A stretch of 64,000 nucleotides of DNA, taken from assembly GCA_038238185.1 (NCBI GenBank), contig JBBRXY010000009.1:1-64000 (forward strand), in the 5' to 3' direction. Below the pieces are notes generated by a model. That model did no database searches and was not told the origin of the DNA. It saw nothing but the letters and a program-made list of their open reading frames with translations. Both the position numbers and the translations under genes were made by a program. Below, piece by piece: positions 1 through 7,846 of this stretch (position 1 is the stretch's first letter; each line of letters starts with the position of its first letter). The stretch is from DATAQC01 sp038238185 (lineage in GTDB: Bacteria > Actinomycetota > Acidimicrobiia > Acidimicrobiales > AC-14).

Positions 1-2
1 AG

Positions 3-86
3 CAAACACCCCGCCCGCTCCGCGATGCCTGGCGCACCTACGAACGCACCGTCGATGCTCTGGTCCGAAAGCGCCTCGCCGCGTGA
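3..86 (+). CDS. C-terminal end of an unidentified protein (partial)
   Basis: An open frame enters from the left edge and ends at a TGA at 84-86, giving 27 residues with the tail RTYERTVDALVRKRLAA. The charged, helical character and GC-rich codons look like real coding sequence, but too little is present to name a family. No gene is visible between its stop and the alcohol dehydrogenase that ends at 347; that gap is more AT-rich than its surroundings. Confidence 0.4.
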   Translation, partial: QTPRPLRDAWRTYERTVDALVRKRLAA

Positions 87-346
87 GCCGGCTCGAAAAC
101 TTGCCTCAAACGTCCAAGAAGACAGGCTCTAGCCGGGCTAGCGATCCGGTCGCCCGAAAGCTCCGCCGGCCCCAAGGTCCGGAGGCCTTCGCTTACTTTG
201 TATCATCAACGGGCGAGAGTCAAGAAAAACCTGGGACTTGCGACGATTGTCCAGTCCCATGCTTCAACCGACATTGCATTAATCACCGTCGGTGGTAAAT
301 GGTAGGTCGCCGGGCACTCGGGTGGGCCGAGCGTCGCCGGGCCCAT

Positions 347-1378
347 CTACGGGACGGTCTCGTCGATCCTCAGGACGGCCGCGCCGGCCACCCGGTCGTG
401 CGCCAGGTCGGCTAGCGCCTGATCGGCCGATGTGAGGGAATACGGGGTGGTGGTCGGTGTGATCCCGATACGGGCGGCGAGGGAAAGGAACTTTTCGCCG
501 TCCGCTCGGGTGTTGGCGGTGACGCTGCGGACCTGGCGCTCCTGGAACAGATGGTCGGCGTACACGAGGGGCGGAACGTCGCTGAGATGAATGCCGGCGA
601 TCGACAGCGTGCCGCCTCGATCCAAGGCGGCGAGCGCGACCGGGACCAGGTCGCCCACCGGGGCGAAGAGGATGGCGGCGTCCAGGGGCTCCGGCGGTTC
701 GTCGTAGGCCCCGCCCACCGACGCCACCCCGATCTCCCTGGCCAGGCTCTGCGCATCGGTGGAACGCGTGAGCACATGCACGGTGGCGCCCTGGCTCAGG
801 GCCACTTGCGCCGTCAGGTGAGCGGACGCGCCGAAGCCGTAGATCCCCAGACGGCCACCGGGTGGCAGGGAGGCCCGCTTCAGCGACCGGTAGCCGATGA
901 TCCCGGCGCACAGCAGGGGAGCAGCCTGCTCGTCGGAGAAGCCACCCGGTAATGCGTAGGCGTACCGCTCGTCGACCACCGCGTACTCCGCATAACCGCC
1001 GTCGGCGTCCCAGCCGGTGAAGCCGGGTTGCAGACAGAGGTTCTCCTGCTGGCGATTGCAGAAACGACACTGGCCGCAGGTGTGGCGCAACCAGGCGATG
1101 CCGACGCGGTCGCCAAGCGAGAAGCGCTCCGACCCCCTGCCCACCTCATCGACCGATCCCACGATCTCGTGACCTGGCGTCACCCCCGGATGCTTCGGCG
1201 CCAGATCGCCTTCGGCCAGGTGCAGATCGGTCCGACACACCCCGCAGACCGACACACGAAGGCGGATCTCGCCGGGCCCCGGGACAGGGATCGGCTTCTC
1301 CCCGAGGGCCAGGGGCCCTTGGTCGATCGGGCCCGGGTGCCGGACCGACCACGCTCGCATGACAGGGGTCACTGCCAT
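347..1378 (-). CDS. Zinc-dependent alcohol dehydrogenase
   Basis: A 343-residue medium-chain dehydrogenase/reductase, the normal length for the family. The N-terminal catalytic domain has CGVCRTDLH with the catalytic-zinc cysteine, GHEIVG, and the structural-zinc cysteines in CGQCRFCNRQQENLC. The Rossmann part has GIYGFGASAHL. The order resembles the AdhA branch that oxidises primary alcohols with NAD(P)+; the substrate cannot be read from sequence. The ATG at 1378 has an AGGAG Shine-Dalgarno a few bases upstream, and that site contains the stop codon of the small gene before it, so the two are probably one operon. Confidence 0.9.
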   Translation of the reverse strand: MAVTPVMRAWSVRHPGPIDQGPLALGEKPIPVPGPGEIRLRVSVCGVCRTDLHLAEGDLAPKHPGVTPGHEIVGSVDEVGRGSERFSLGDRVGIAWLRHTCGQCRFCNRQQENLCLQPGFTGWDADGGYAEYAVVDERYAYALPGGFSDEQAAPLLCAGIIGYRSLKRASLPPGGRLGIYGFGASAHLTAQVALSQGATVHVLTRSTDAQSLAREIGVASVGGAYDEPPEPLDAAILFAPVGDLVPVALAALDRGGTLSIAGIHLSDVPPLVYADHLFQERQVRSVTANTRADGEKFLSLAARIGITPTTTPYSLTSADQALADLAHDRVAGAAVLRIDETVP

Positions 1379-1385
1379 CCAACTC

Positions 1386-1736
1386 CTACCTCGGCGTGCT
1401 CATCGGGTACGCCGGGAGCGCATGCACCGTGTGTGGGGGGGCCAGCGCCGTCCGCACCTCGTTCTCGGCGATGGTGATGACGTGACCGTGGTCGTCGATC
1501 ATGTCACGGGTCGGGTCGGGCATAGCCGTTCGCCAATCGGTCTGTGACTTTCCCGGCATGGCCCCGGCGAGAGAGAACGACGGCCCTTGGCAACCGTGTC
1601 GACCGCCGGTGTGGCCGGCGTCGGGGTTGGGGTAGGCGGTCTTCCAGGCCATTTCCGAGCCTCCCGGCATGGCGCCGGCGATCGAGAACACGGGACTGCA
1701 ATCGGCTGCGGTGGGTGTGGTGTGTCGCGGATCCAT
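1386..1736 (-). CDS. Small protein with a duplicated AGAMPG motif, function unknown
   Basis: This 116-residue frame starts at an ATG (1736) with an AGGA Shine-Dalgarno about 9 bases upstream and ends 7 bases before the dehydrogenase. It contains two copies of a roughly 30-residue unit, PVFSIAGAMPGGSEMAW and PSFSLAGAMPGKSQTDW, each preceded by a cysteine and each continuing W-K/R-T-A-x-P-x-P. The match is clear in the protein and patchier in the DNA (shared core CCCGGCATGGC), which suggests an old duplication kept under selection. I do not recognise the family. No signal peptide or membrane helix is visible. A repeat-core peptide precursor is one possibility; a small structural or regulatory protein is another. 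Confidence 0.6.
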   Translation of the reverse strand: MDPRHTTPTAADCSPVFSIAGAMPGGSEMAWKTAYPNPDAGHTGGRHGCQGPSFSLAGAMPGKSQTDWRTAMPDPTRDMIDDHGHVITIAENEVRTALAPPHTVHALPAYPMSTPR

Positions 1737-1881
1737 GGGATTCCTGCTTTCGTTGCCGAGACGGTTGCTTCGATGTCAGTGTGGGCTCACTCCTGCCGGC
1801 GCAACAGGGCCGAAGGACCCGAATCACCGCGGCAGAAGTCCTCGGACGTCGCGTTTCCGGCCGGCTGGCACGATGGAAGGC

Positions 1882-2538
1882 ATGACGACGCGCGTGTTCC
1901 TGCTCGACGACCATGAATTGGTCCGTCGAGGAGTGCGCGACCTGGTCTCGGCCGAGAACGACATCATCGTCGTGGGCGAGGCGGCGACTGGTGCGGACGC
2001 TCTGCTGCGGATCCCGGCCGCCAATCCCGACGTCGCTGTCCTCGACGTCCGCCTGGGCGAGGGCCGGAGTGGGACCACGGGCGTCGAGGTTTGTCGAGCC
2101 GTCCGCTCCGCCCATCCGAAGATCGCCTGCGTGATGCTCACGAGCTATGCCGACGACGACGCCCTGTTCGCGTCGATCATGGCGGGCGCAGCTGGGTATG
2201 TCCTCAAGCAGATCCGGGGGTCGGACCTGGTCGACGCCATCCGGCGGGTCGCCGCCGGCGAGAGCCTGCTGGACCCGGCGGTCACTGCTCGGGTGCTCGA
2301 ACGGCTCCGTTCCCCGATGGCCGATCCCCTCGCCGCTCTGACCCCGCAGGAACGCCGGATCCTCGACCTGATCACCGAAGGCATGACCAATCGCCAGATC
2401 GGCGAGGAGATGTTCCTGGCCGAGAAGACCGTGAAGAATTACGTGAGCCATCTGCTGACCAAGCTCGGCATGGAACGGCGGACCGAGGCAGCCGCCTACG
2501 CGGCGACGCTCGCCGAGCGCCGGCGAGCCGATCCGTGA
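1882..2538 (+). CDS. NarL/LuxR-family response regulator
   Basis: A 218-residue response regulator. The receiver domain (residues 1-120) starts VFLLDDHELVRRG; the phospho-acceptor Asp is near residue 54 in VAVLDVRLGEG, and LTSY and VLKQI supply the conserved Thr/Ser and Lys. The LuxR-type helix-turn-helix (about 150-210) has LTPQERRILDLITEGMTN. I chose the ATG at 1882 (MTTRVFLL) because homologues begin there; an in-frame ATG at 1873 is also possible and neither has a well-spaced Shine-Dalgarno. The closest known type is DevR/DosR-like. The stop overlaps the start of the kinase gene, so the two are co-translated. Confidence 0.92.
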   Translation: MTTRVFLLDDHELVRRGVRDLVSAENDIIVVGEAATGADALLRIPAANPDVAVLDVRLGEGRSGTTGVEVCRAVRSAHPKIACVMLTSYADDDALFASIMAGAAGYVLKQIRGSDLVDAIRRVAAGESLLDPAVTARVLERLRSPMADPLAALTPQERRILDLITEGMTNRQIGEEMFLAEKTVKNYVSHLLTKLGMERRTEAAAYAATLAERRRADP

Positions 2539-3686
2539 ACCCCCTGCGTGGTATCGACGATCCGGAGCGGCTCCGGGATCTCGTCACGGCGGTGCTGGCC
2601 ATCGGCTCCGACCTCTCGCTCCCGTCGGTGCTGCGCCACATCGTCGAGTCGGCGATCACCTTGATCGACGCGCGCTACGGCGCTCTCGGTGTGCTGGATG
2701 CCGCCGGCAAGGGGCTGTCGGAGTTCGTCTACGTCGGCATGAGCCCAGACGAAGTCGCCGGCATCGGGCGACTACCGGAGGGTCACGGGATTCTCGGGTT
2801 GCTCATCCTTGATCCGGAGCCTCTGCGCCTCGACGTGTTGGGCGCTCATCCCGACAGCTATGGCTTCCCCGCCCACCATCCACCGATGAAGTCGTTTCTC
2901 GGCGTCCCCATCCGCGTACGCGGCCAGGTGTTCGGCAATCTGTACCTGACCGACAAGCACGGCGCAGCCGAGTTTTCCCAAGACGACGAGATCCTGGCGG
3001 TTGCGCTGGCCGGGGCCGCGGGGATCGCCATCGAGAACTCTCGTTTGTCCGCCCGGGTGCGGGAGCTGTCGCTGGTCGAGGACCGGGAGCGCATCGCCGC
3101 CGACCTCCACGACAACGTCATCCAGCGTCTGTTCGCCACTGGCCTCGGCCTGCAGGCCACGGTCCGGACCATCGACGACCCCGCTGCCGCCGTTCGCCTC
3201 CAGGCGGCTGTCGACGACCTCGACGAGACGATCCGCCAGATCCGGACCACGATCTTCGCCCTGCAGAGCCCGAGGGTGGCGGGCCGCAGTCTGGGAGGCG
3301 AGATCGTCGCCCTGGCCGCCGAAGCTGCCGCCAGTCTGGGCTTCGAGCCTCAGGTGCGCCTCGACGGGCTGATCGACGACCGCGTCGGCGACGCGACCGG
3401 TGTCCAGCTGTTGGCTGTCCTGCGTGAGTCTTTGTCGAACGTGGTTCGCCATGCCGGAGCGTCGGGAGCGGCGGTGGTCGTGGAGCTGACCGACACCGAC
3501 CTGGTCGCCACGGTCATCGACGACGGAGTCGGCGCCGGCGTCGGTGAGCGGCCCGGGGGACAGGGTCTCGCCAGCCTGCACCATCGGGCCGAGGCTCTGG
3601 GTGGAACCCTCGAGATCGGCGTCGGCGCCGACGGGACGGGTACCACGGTGCGCTGGCAGGTGCCCATCCAGGCCGCCGGGAGCTGA
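2535..3686 (+). CDS. GAF-domain sensor histidine kinase, DevS/NarX type
   Basis: A 383-residue cytoplasmic kinase. It has one GAF domain (about 20-165, with RYGALGVLD, HPPMKSFLGVPIRVRG and GNLYLT, strongly DevS-like), a HisKA_3 dimerisation helix with the phospho-acceptor His in ERIAADLHDNVIQRLF (about residue 192), and a HATPase domain with ESLSNVVRHAG, DDGVGAG and GQGLASLHHRAEALGG. Mycobacterial DevS has two GAF domains and binds haem; only one is present and I cannot tell whether it binds haem. The GTG start at 2535 overlaps the regulator stop (GTGA). It presumably phosphorylates the upstream regulator. Confidence 0.92.
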   Translation: MNPLRGIDDPERLRDLVTAVLAIGSDLSLPSVLRHIVESAITLIDARYGALGVLDAAGKGLSEFVYVGMSPDEVAGIGRLPEGHGILGLLILDPEPLRLDVLGAHPDSYGFPAHHPPMKSFLGVPIRVRGQVFGNLYLTDKHGAAEFSQDDEILAVALAGAAGIAIENSRLSARVRELSLVEDRERIAADLHDNVIQRLFATGLGLQATVRTIDDPAAAVRLQAAVDDLDETIRQIRTTIFALQSPRVAGRSLGGEIVALAAEAAASLGFEPQVRLDGLIDDRVGDATGVQLLAVLRESLSNVVRHAGASGAAVVVELTDTDLVATVIDDGVGAGVGERPGGQGLASLHHRAEALGGTLEIGVGADGTGTTVRWQVPIQAAGS

Positions 3687-3708
3687 GCCGGGGTCGGAGC
3701 CGGTGGGA

Positions 3709-3858
3709 TCAGTGGGGCCGCACCCGCCGTGGCGATCCGAGTCGGTAACGCCAGTGACGGTGGTGGTGCCATCCGCTCTGGCAGGGCCGGGTAGTCGACC
3801 GATAGATGCCCGCCGAAACGACGACCACGAGGGCTGCGGTCATGATGAGGATTGCCAT
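3709..3858 (-). CDS. 49-residue membrane peptide with a His-rich tail
   Basis: A short frame starting at an ATG (3858) directly behind a strong Shine-Dalgarno, AGAGGAGGGG, about 4 bases away. The product opens with a hydrophobic helix (MAILIMTAALVVVVSAGIY) followed by a basic tail containing HHHRHWRYR. The strong ribosome site, the single transmembrane segment and high-GC codon use argue for a real gene. No family is recognised. It sits between the kinase gene and an IS21 relic, on the opposite strand to the kinase. Confidence 0.5.
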   Translation of the reverse strand: MAILIMTAALVVVVSAGIYRSTTRPCQSGWHHHRHWRYRLGSPRRVRPH

Positions 3859-3889
3859 TGGGCCCCTCCTCTGCTCTTAGCATCACAAG

Positions 3890-4149
3890 CGTAGGCACCT
3901 CGGGACGGTGGTATCCACTGAGGGGCCGCCGTCGGCGGTGCGTCGGGCCAGCCAAGTCCTCGCGAGAGAGCGGTCGGTGGACCCGCCGGTTCAGCGCGTG
4001 GCTTTGGTTGACCCTGTGCTGCCCCCGGCGTCGGACACGGCGCGCTTGACGGTCTTGGCGGTGGTGCCGCAAATGTCCGTGGCGCCTCGGTAGGTGCCCA
4101 CCTCGCGTCAGGCGGCAGTCATGTCCATTCGTTCCCTCACTGATTTCAT
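3890..4149 (-). pseudogene. Decayed 5' end of an IS21-family transposase (istA)
   Basis: From the ATG at 4149 the frame reads MKSVRERMDMTAA, then a TGA at 4108-4110, then REVGTYRGATDICGTTAKTVK, and a second TGA at 3991-3993. This is the characteristic N-terminus of IstA, including its helix-turn-helix. Beyond the second stop, weaker similarity continues in another frame (WLARRTADGG). The catalytic domain and the istB helper are missing. With the terminal repeats just upstream it is the remnant of one end of an IS21 element. Confidence 0.7.
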
Positions 4150-4245
4150 GGAGTAGTCCTCGGGAGCGGTGTTGGTTGGCACCGCACCGTCACCGGCCGA
4201 GGGACGCGTCGGGTGGATGGTTCAGCGAGGGGTGCGGACTTCCGC

Positions 4246-4321
4246 TGGCCACCAGCGGGGACTTTTCGTGGCCACCGGCGGGACCTCATCTGGCCACCAG
4301 CGGGGACTTTCTCATGGCCAC
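4246..4321. repeat. Tandem TGGCCAC repeats, IS21-type terminus
   Basis: Four copies of TGGCCAC start at 4246, 4269, 4291 and 4315, a spacing of about 23 bases. Two copies extend to TGGCCACCAGCGGGGACTTT. IS21-family elements carry several copies of a transposase-binding repeat at each end, and these lie about 100 bases outside the istA start, the expected place and orientation. They probably mark the former left end of the element. Confidence 0.65.
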
Positions 4322-4470
4322 GGACACCGTTCGAATTACGACTCACCGGTGAAACGAAAACGGCCAGGCCGTCGGCAGAGAGGAGCTGCTGGAATCACCA
4401 CCCAAGTTACGACTGGCGGGACAACCTCGGCACCCACGTGGCAGACTCCTGGCGACGGAAGGTGGCTCCC

Positions 4471-4728
4471 ATGAGCAACGGATTGATCCCGATCGAGGTC
4501 CAGGTTGTACTGCTCCGCCAGACCACCGAGCCGGCGACCGGGGCGTGGGTGCTGCGGTTGCAACGCATCCTGAACGACCTGCAGGTCGGCCCATTGGAAG
4601 TGGACGGCTTCTTCGGGCCCAAGACCGAATCGGCGGTCAAGAAGATCCAGGAGAAGTTGGGCCTGAAGGTCGACGGCGTGGTCGGTGCGAAGACGTGGAC
4701 CGACCTCATCAACAACTGGTTCCTGTAA
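4471..4728 (+). CDS. Small peptidoglycan-binding domain protein
   Basis: An 85-residue protein that is little more than one PG_binding_1 domain: VLRLQRILNDL, VDGFFGPKTESAVKKIQ and LKVDGVVGAKTWTDL form the expected three-helix repeat pattern that binds the cell-wall peptide. There is no signal peptide and no catalytic domain, so it may be an adaptor, a prophage or mobile-element leftover, or a fragment of a larger lysin. The ATG at 4471 has GGAAGGTGG just upstream. The 285 bases after its stop show no gene. Confidence 0.8.
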   Translation: MSNGLIPIEVQVVLLRQTTEPATGAWVLRLQRILNDLQVGPLEVDGFFGPKTESAVKKIQEKLGLKVDGVVGAKTWTDLINNWFL

Positions 4729-5013
4729 CCACCCGGCAGGGGCCGATTGGCTATTGGGCCATACGAACTTTGGGAACGCCGGCGGACGGCGCAGGGTCCG
4801 GCTACTTCTCGACGTAGATCGCCAATGGCGGGGATGACGCCGCGTCTCGCAAGCCGATCCGTGCGGGGCAGGAGGATTGACGCCAGATGCCGGGCCATTA
4901 CCGGGAACTCAGGAACGAGCCTTCCCCGGCTATCTCGATCCGATCCCGTGACTGATCGAAGCGCGCAACGGTTGCCAACGCTGCGACCCGCAGGCGGGCT
5001 GCTGCTGGAGCAG

Positions 5014-5241
5014 CTAGCTCGACGCCGTTTCATCGACGACCTCGGCCATGGGAGCCGCCTTCCGTACTGCGGCGATACCGTTCTTGGCGCCGGACTTGGA
5101 CTCGTACGCCTGGCTTGTAGCCACGATCTCGCCGCCTACGGTGATTCGCGGAGCTGGTCTCGCAAGCCGGTCGGGTTTTTGGACGACGCCGCCGGATCCC
5201 CTCTCGTACACCACGCCCGTGGACTCAACCCAGTTGACCAA
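5014..5241 (-). pseudogene. Degraded DUF1508 (YegP-like) gene
   Basis: The C-terminal half of this 75-residue frame, GGEIVATSQAYESKSGAKNG followed by IAAVRKAAP, is a good match to the DUF1508/YegP repeat of unknown function. The N-terminal half does not match the expected F-x-W-R-L-x-x-x-N-G pattern and only a TTG start without a Shine-Dalgarno is available, so the first half appears to have lost its frame through small indels. It lies 18 bases downstream of the next small gene on the same strand. A divergent intact family member is possible but less likely. Confidence 0.4.
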
Positions 5242-5259
5242 GGGGACCGCCGAGCGTTG

Positions 5260-5466
5260 CTACTTGCCGAACATGCTTTTTAGGCCGCCGAGCTTGCCGC
5301 CGAGCTTGCCCCCGAGGTCACCGGGGTCCACCCCGAACTTTTTCAGGAGCCCAGCATGCTCTTGCGGGTCCACCTTGTCAGGGAGTTCCTGTTCGGCCTG
5401 TGCAACCTTGTCCTGGTCGCCACGCTTCCGAAGCAGATCGAGAATCATGTCCTTGTCGATATTCAT
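5260..5466 (-). CDS. Small conserved acidic protein, function unknown
   Basis: A 68-residue protein beginning MNIDKDMILDLLRKRGDQDK, with an amphipathic helical body (QAEQELPDKVD), then HAGLLKKFGVDPGDLG and a glycine-rich tail KLGGKLGGLKSMFGK. I recognise this as a small protein common in actinobacteria, but its function is not known. The ATG at 5466 has GAAAGG about 10 bases upstream. Confidence 0.7.
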   Translation of the reverse strand: MNIDKDMILDLLRKRGDQDKVAQAEQELPDKVDPQEHAGLLKKFGVDPGDLGGKLGGKLGGLKSMFGK

Positions 5467-6334
5467 CGCTGAACCTTTCGGTAGCCCCGTGGGGTGAGGG
5501 CAGCGCCTACGTGAAGTCGTGGCGTGGACGCAAAGCGACCGCCTGCTGGAGCGCCACCTCGCCGGTGCCCTTCACCAGCCCGCTTTGGGGTCTAATCATC
5601 CACGACGGCATCGGAGCCTGTCAAGCACTTTGGGACCAGAGATCAGGATTTCATCTGAGCGTCGTTGGTGATGGCGGTCCCCTCCTTCCCACTGAGCAAG
5701 GATCAGGCACGCGAGCACGGCTCCAGCGCCAACGCGCGCTCTATCGCCTCGCCTTTGGCCAGCCGCGCCAAGAGGATCTGCTCAGCATCCTGAGGGCGCC
5801 ACTAATGCCCTCGGCTCATGTCTACCAATTACTGCTGGTGATGCGCTGTGCAATTGCCTTATTCGCTAGTCCGACCTAAAACCGCTAGTCAGACCTCGAG
5901 CCCGAGTCGGACTCGAACCGACGACCTGCTCATTACGAGTGATTCCGGGCTGTGCGCTGTGCTCTGCTGCGTAGACGCAGGTGACGGCTGAGCGTACGGT
6001 GCTCACTTATCCGCTGTAGCAATCGGCCAAGCCGGGTCTTGGGGGAAGCGGACGGGTCGGATGGGCGCGTAATTTCGGCGTCCATGGGCATCCGTGAATC
6101 GGCGAATTCCTCTGGATGCGGCAACAGCAACGGCAGCCACCAAGACGCAGCTCAACGAACCGACCCCGGCGAGGCAGACCGCAACATTCGATGCCCAGGA
6201 CAAGATCGACAACCTTTACGGGAGTTCCCCTCAGCCCTCGTACCTGACAGCGATCGCGTCACGGAAATCGACCCGGTGGCCTCCGAGATCGGATTGGGCC
6301 ACCGGGTCACTGCTCCCGGGTCACTGCTCCCCGG
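5467..6334. other. 868-base region without an intact gene
   Basis: No frame here has convincing codon use or family motifs. It contains a 46-base 3' fragment of a tRNA-Thr (5897-5942) and, on the minus strand near 5706-5790, a short stretch reading ILLARLAKGEAIERAL that faintly recalls a SHOCT motif before a stop. The base composition is lower in GC than the flanks. The region looks like debris from past insertions. Confidence 0.5.
5897..5942 (-). tRNA. 3' fragment of tRNA-Thr(CGT), likely attachment-site scar
   Basis: On the minus strand these 46 bases cover a tRNA from the anticodon loop (CTCGTAA, anticodon CGT) through the variable region and T-arm (GTCGG TTCGAGT CCGAC) to the acceptor end. 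They match the intact tRNA-Thr at 7774..7846 except for one indel and two substitutions. The T-stem changes are compensatory, so the fragment derives from a different functional tRNA-Thr. The D-arm and 5' acceptor half are missing. Such 3' halves are typical of integration at tRNA genes. No integrase is visible nearby. Confidence 0.75.
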
Positions 6335-7450
6335 TCAGCTAAGGGCGGGAATCTTGGCGACCTGGCCGTACGAATAGTTGTTGGGGTCCTCGACGAAGTA
6401 CATGTACCCGTTGGGGCCGCGGGCGATACCGTCGGCCCGGGCGAAGGCGGTCGGCAACGGGTACTCGTCGATCTGGCCGGTGGCGATGTTGAGCCGCCCG
6501 ATCTTGTTGCCACCGTGCTGCTCACCGGTGTCGTCGGCCAGGTAGGAATATTCGGTGAACCAGATGTTGCCGTCGGGGCCGGTGGCGATCCCGGCCGGGT
6601 TGGCCACGAAGTCGGGAGGCGCCTGCTCTGGCACCGTGAACTCGGTGATCTGGCCGCGCGGGTTGATGCGGCCGATCTTGCCCGGCTCGGGATGGGTGGG
6701 CTCCTGATGGCCGTTGGCCCCGATAGAGCCCTGTTCGGTGAAGTACAGGTTCCCGTCGCCGCCGATGGTCAGCCGGCTGGGGTCGCTGTACGGCGTGGGG
6801 ATCGGGAAGTTCCCGGTGACGACGCCTGATGTGTTCATCCGCTGGATGTAGCCCTGGTTCCGCTCGGGAAGGCTGGTGGCCGTATACCAGAGCTGGCCAC
6901 GGTAGGCGATGATGCCCACCGCGGGCCCGGTGCCCGGTGCGACCGGGTAGAAGCTGACGTCGCCGGACGTGGTGATGCGCCCGATCATGCCGTTATCCGG
7001 CCCGCAGCAGTTGACCACGAACCAAAGCGCCCCATCGGGCCCGGCGGTGATGCCGAAGAAGAAGAGTTGGTTCTGCGGTGATCCGATCTGGAACTCCTTG
7101 ATCTCGCCCCTGAGGTTGACGCGGCCGATGCGACCGTAGAAGTCGGTGTACCAGAGCCTGCCGTCGGGGCCGACGGTGATGTCGAGGGGGTTGCTGTCGC
7201 GCCCGGCCAGGCTCGACGGGGTGGGGAACTCGGTGAAGTGGCCGTTCGGGCTCATCCGGCCGATGCGGCCCGCCCCTTCGGTGAACCACAGGTTGCCGTC
7301 GGGCCCGGTGGTGATCCGGTTCAGGCCGGGCCGCTCCGAGGGGACGCGGTACTCGGTGACCGGATGGATCTGTGCTGTCGCCGGTGCAGCGCCGCCGAGG
7401 ATGACGAGTAGTGCCAGGAGAGCGGAGATGCCGAACGACCAACGACGCAT
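6335..7450 (-). CDS. Secreted beta-propeller protein, virginiamycin B lyase-like
   Basis: A 371-residue protein with a signal peptide (MRRWSFGISALLALL, cleavage after APATAQ) followed by repeated blades containing GPDGNLWFTE-type motifs, for example ITTGPDGNLWFTE, ITVGPDGRLWYTD and IATGPDGNIWFTE. This is the NHL/SMP-30-like propeller of the streptogramin B lyase (Vgb) family. True Vgb is cytoplasmic and linearises type B streptogramins; this copy is exported, so that activity should not be assumed. The ATG at 7450 has AAGGAG 9 bases upstream. It sits alone between the tRNA-Thr fragment and the intact tRNA-Thr. Confidence 0.85.
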   Translation of the reverse strand: MRRWSFGISALLALLVILGGAAPATAQIHPVTEYRVPSERPGLNRITTGPDGNLWFTEGAGRIGRMSPNGHFTEFPTPSSLAGRDSNPLDITVGPDGRLWYTDFYGRIGRVNLRGEIKEFQIGSPQNQLFFFGITAGPDGALWFVVNCCGPDNGMIGRITTSGDVSFYPVAPGTGPAVGIIAYRGQLWYTATSLPERNQGYIQRMNTSGVVTGNFPIPTPYSDPSRLTIGGDGNLYFTEQGSIGANGHQEPTHPEPGKIGRINPRGQITEFTVPEQAPPDFVANPAGIATGPDGNIWFTEYSYLADDTGEQHGGNKIGRLNIATGQIDEYPLPTAFARADGIARGPNGYMYFVEDPNNYSYGQVAKIPALS

Positions 7451-7773
7451 GAATGACTCCTTGTTCTGTTCGCGACGGACAGGTGATATCAGCACCTCGT
7501 CGAGAAGGTGTCAATAAGTGTCGACGGCAGTTAGCGTGTCGCGACCGGCGTCTCGGGGCGGGCGGCGACCCAGGCCTCCTGCAGTACGTCGAGCAGGACG
7601 TGGCGCGACTGGGCACCGGCCACGCCGTAGCTCCCGTCGACCACGAGACCACCTCGACCTCGTCGCTGTGGTCGAGCGAGGAGAGGGTAGCTTCCGGCGA
7701 CGGCCCGCCGCGGTAGCGACCCACCGGGACCGAAGCAGGAGCCGGCGGCTAGTGGCAAGTGGCGTGACCTGCG

Positions 7774-7846
7774 AGCCCGAGATCGGATTCGAACCGATGA
7801 CCTGCTCATTACGAGTGAGCTGCTCTACCAGCTGAGCTACCCGGGC
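7774..7846 (-). tRNA. tRNA-Thr (anticodon CGT)
   Basis: The minus strand folds into a complete 73-base cloverleaf: acceptor GCCCGGG pairing with CTCGGGC, D-arm GCTC...GAGC, anticodon stem GCTCA/TGAGC around loop CTCGTAA, and T-arm ATCGG TTCGAAT CCGAT. CCA is not encoded. Its first bases overlap the end of holB, whose TAG stop is tRNA positions 8-10. The 277 bases between it and the propeller gene hold no convincing gene. Confidence 0.95.

Noticed and set aside
83..298. A 71-codon plus-strand frame
   Set aside because: No Shine-Dalgarno, lower-GC codon use unlike the neighbours and no similarity that I recognise.
3908..4093. A 61-codon plus-strand frame over the IS21 relic
   Set aside because: The minus strand has a specific IstA match here, so this frame is the antisense shadow.
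4108..4110. TGA inside the istA relic as a selenocysteine codon, given selC in the window
   Set aside because: Transposases do not use selenocysteine, a second stop follows 39 codons later and the rest of the gene is missing.
7531..7809. Minus-strand frame ending GGLVVDGSYGVAGAQSRHVL before a C-terminal tail
   Set aside because: Part of it looks protein-like, but it runs through the tRNA-Thr gene and has no start or recognisable domain. At most it is a gene remnant.
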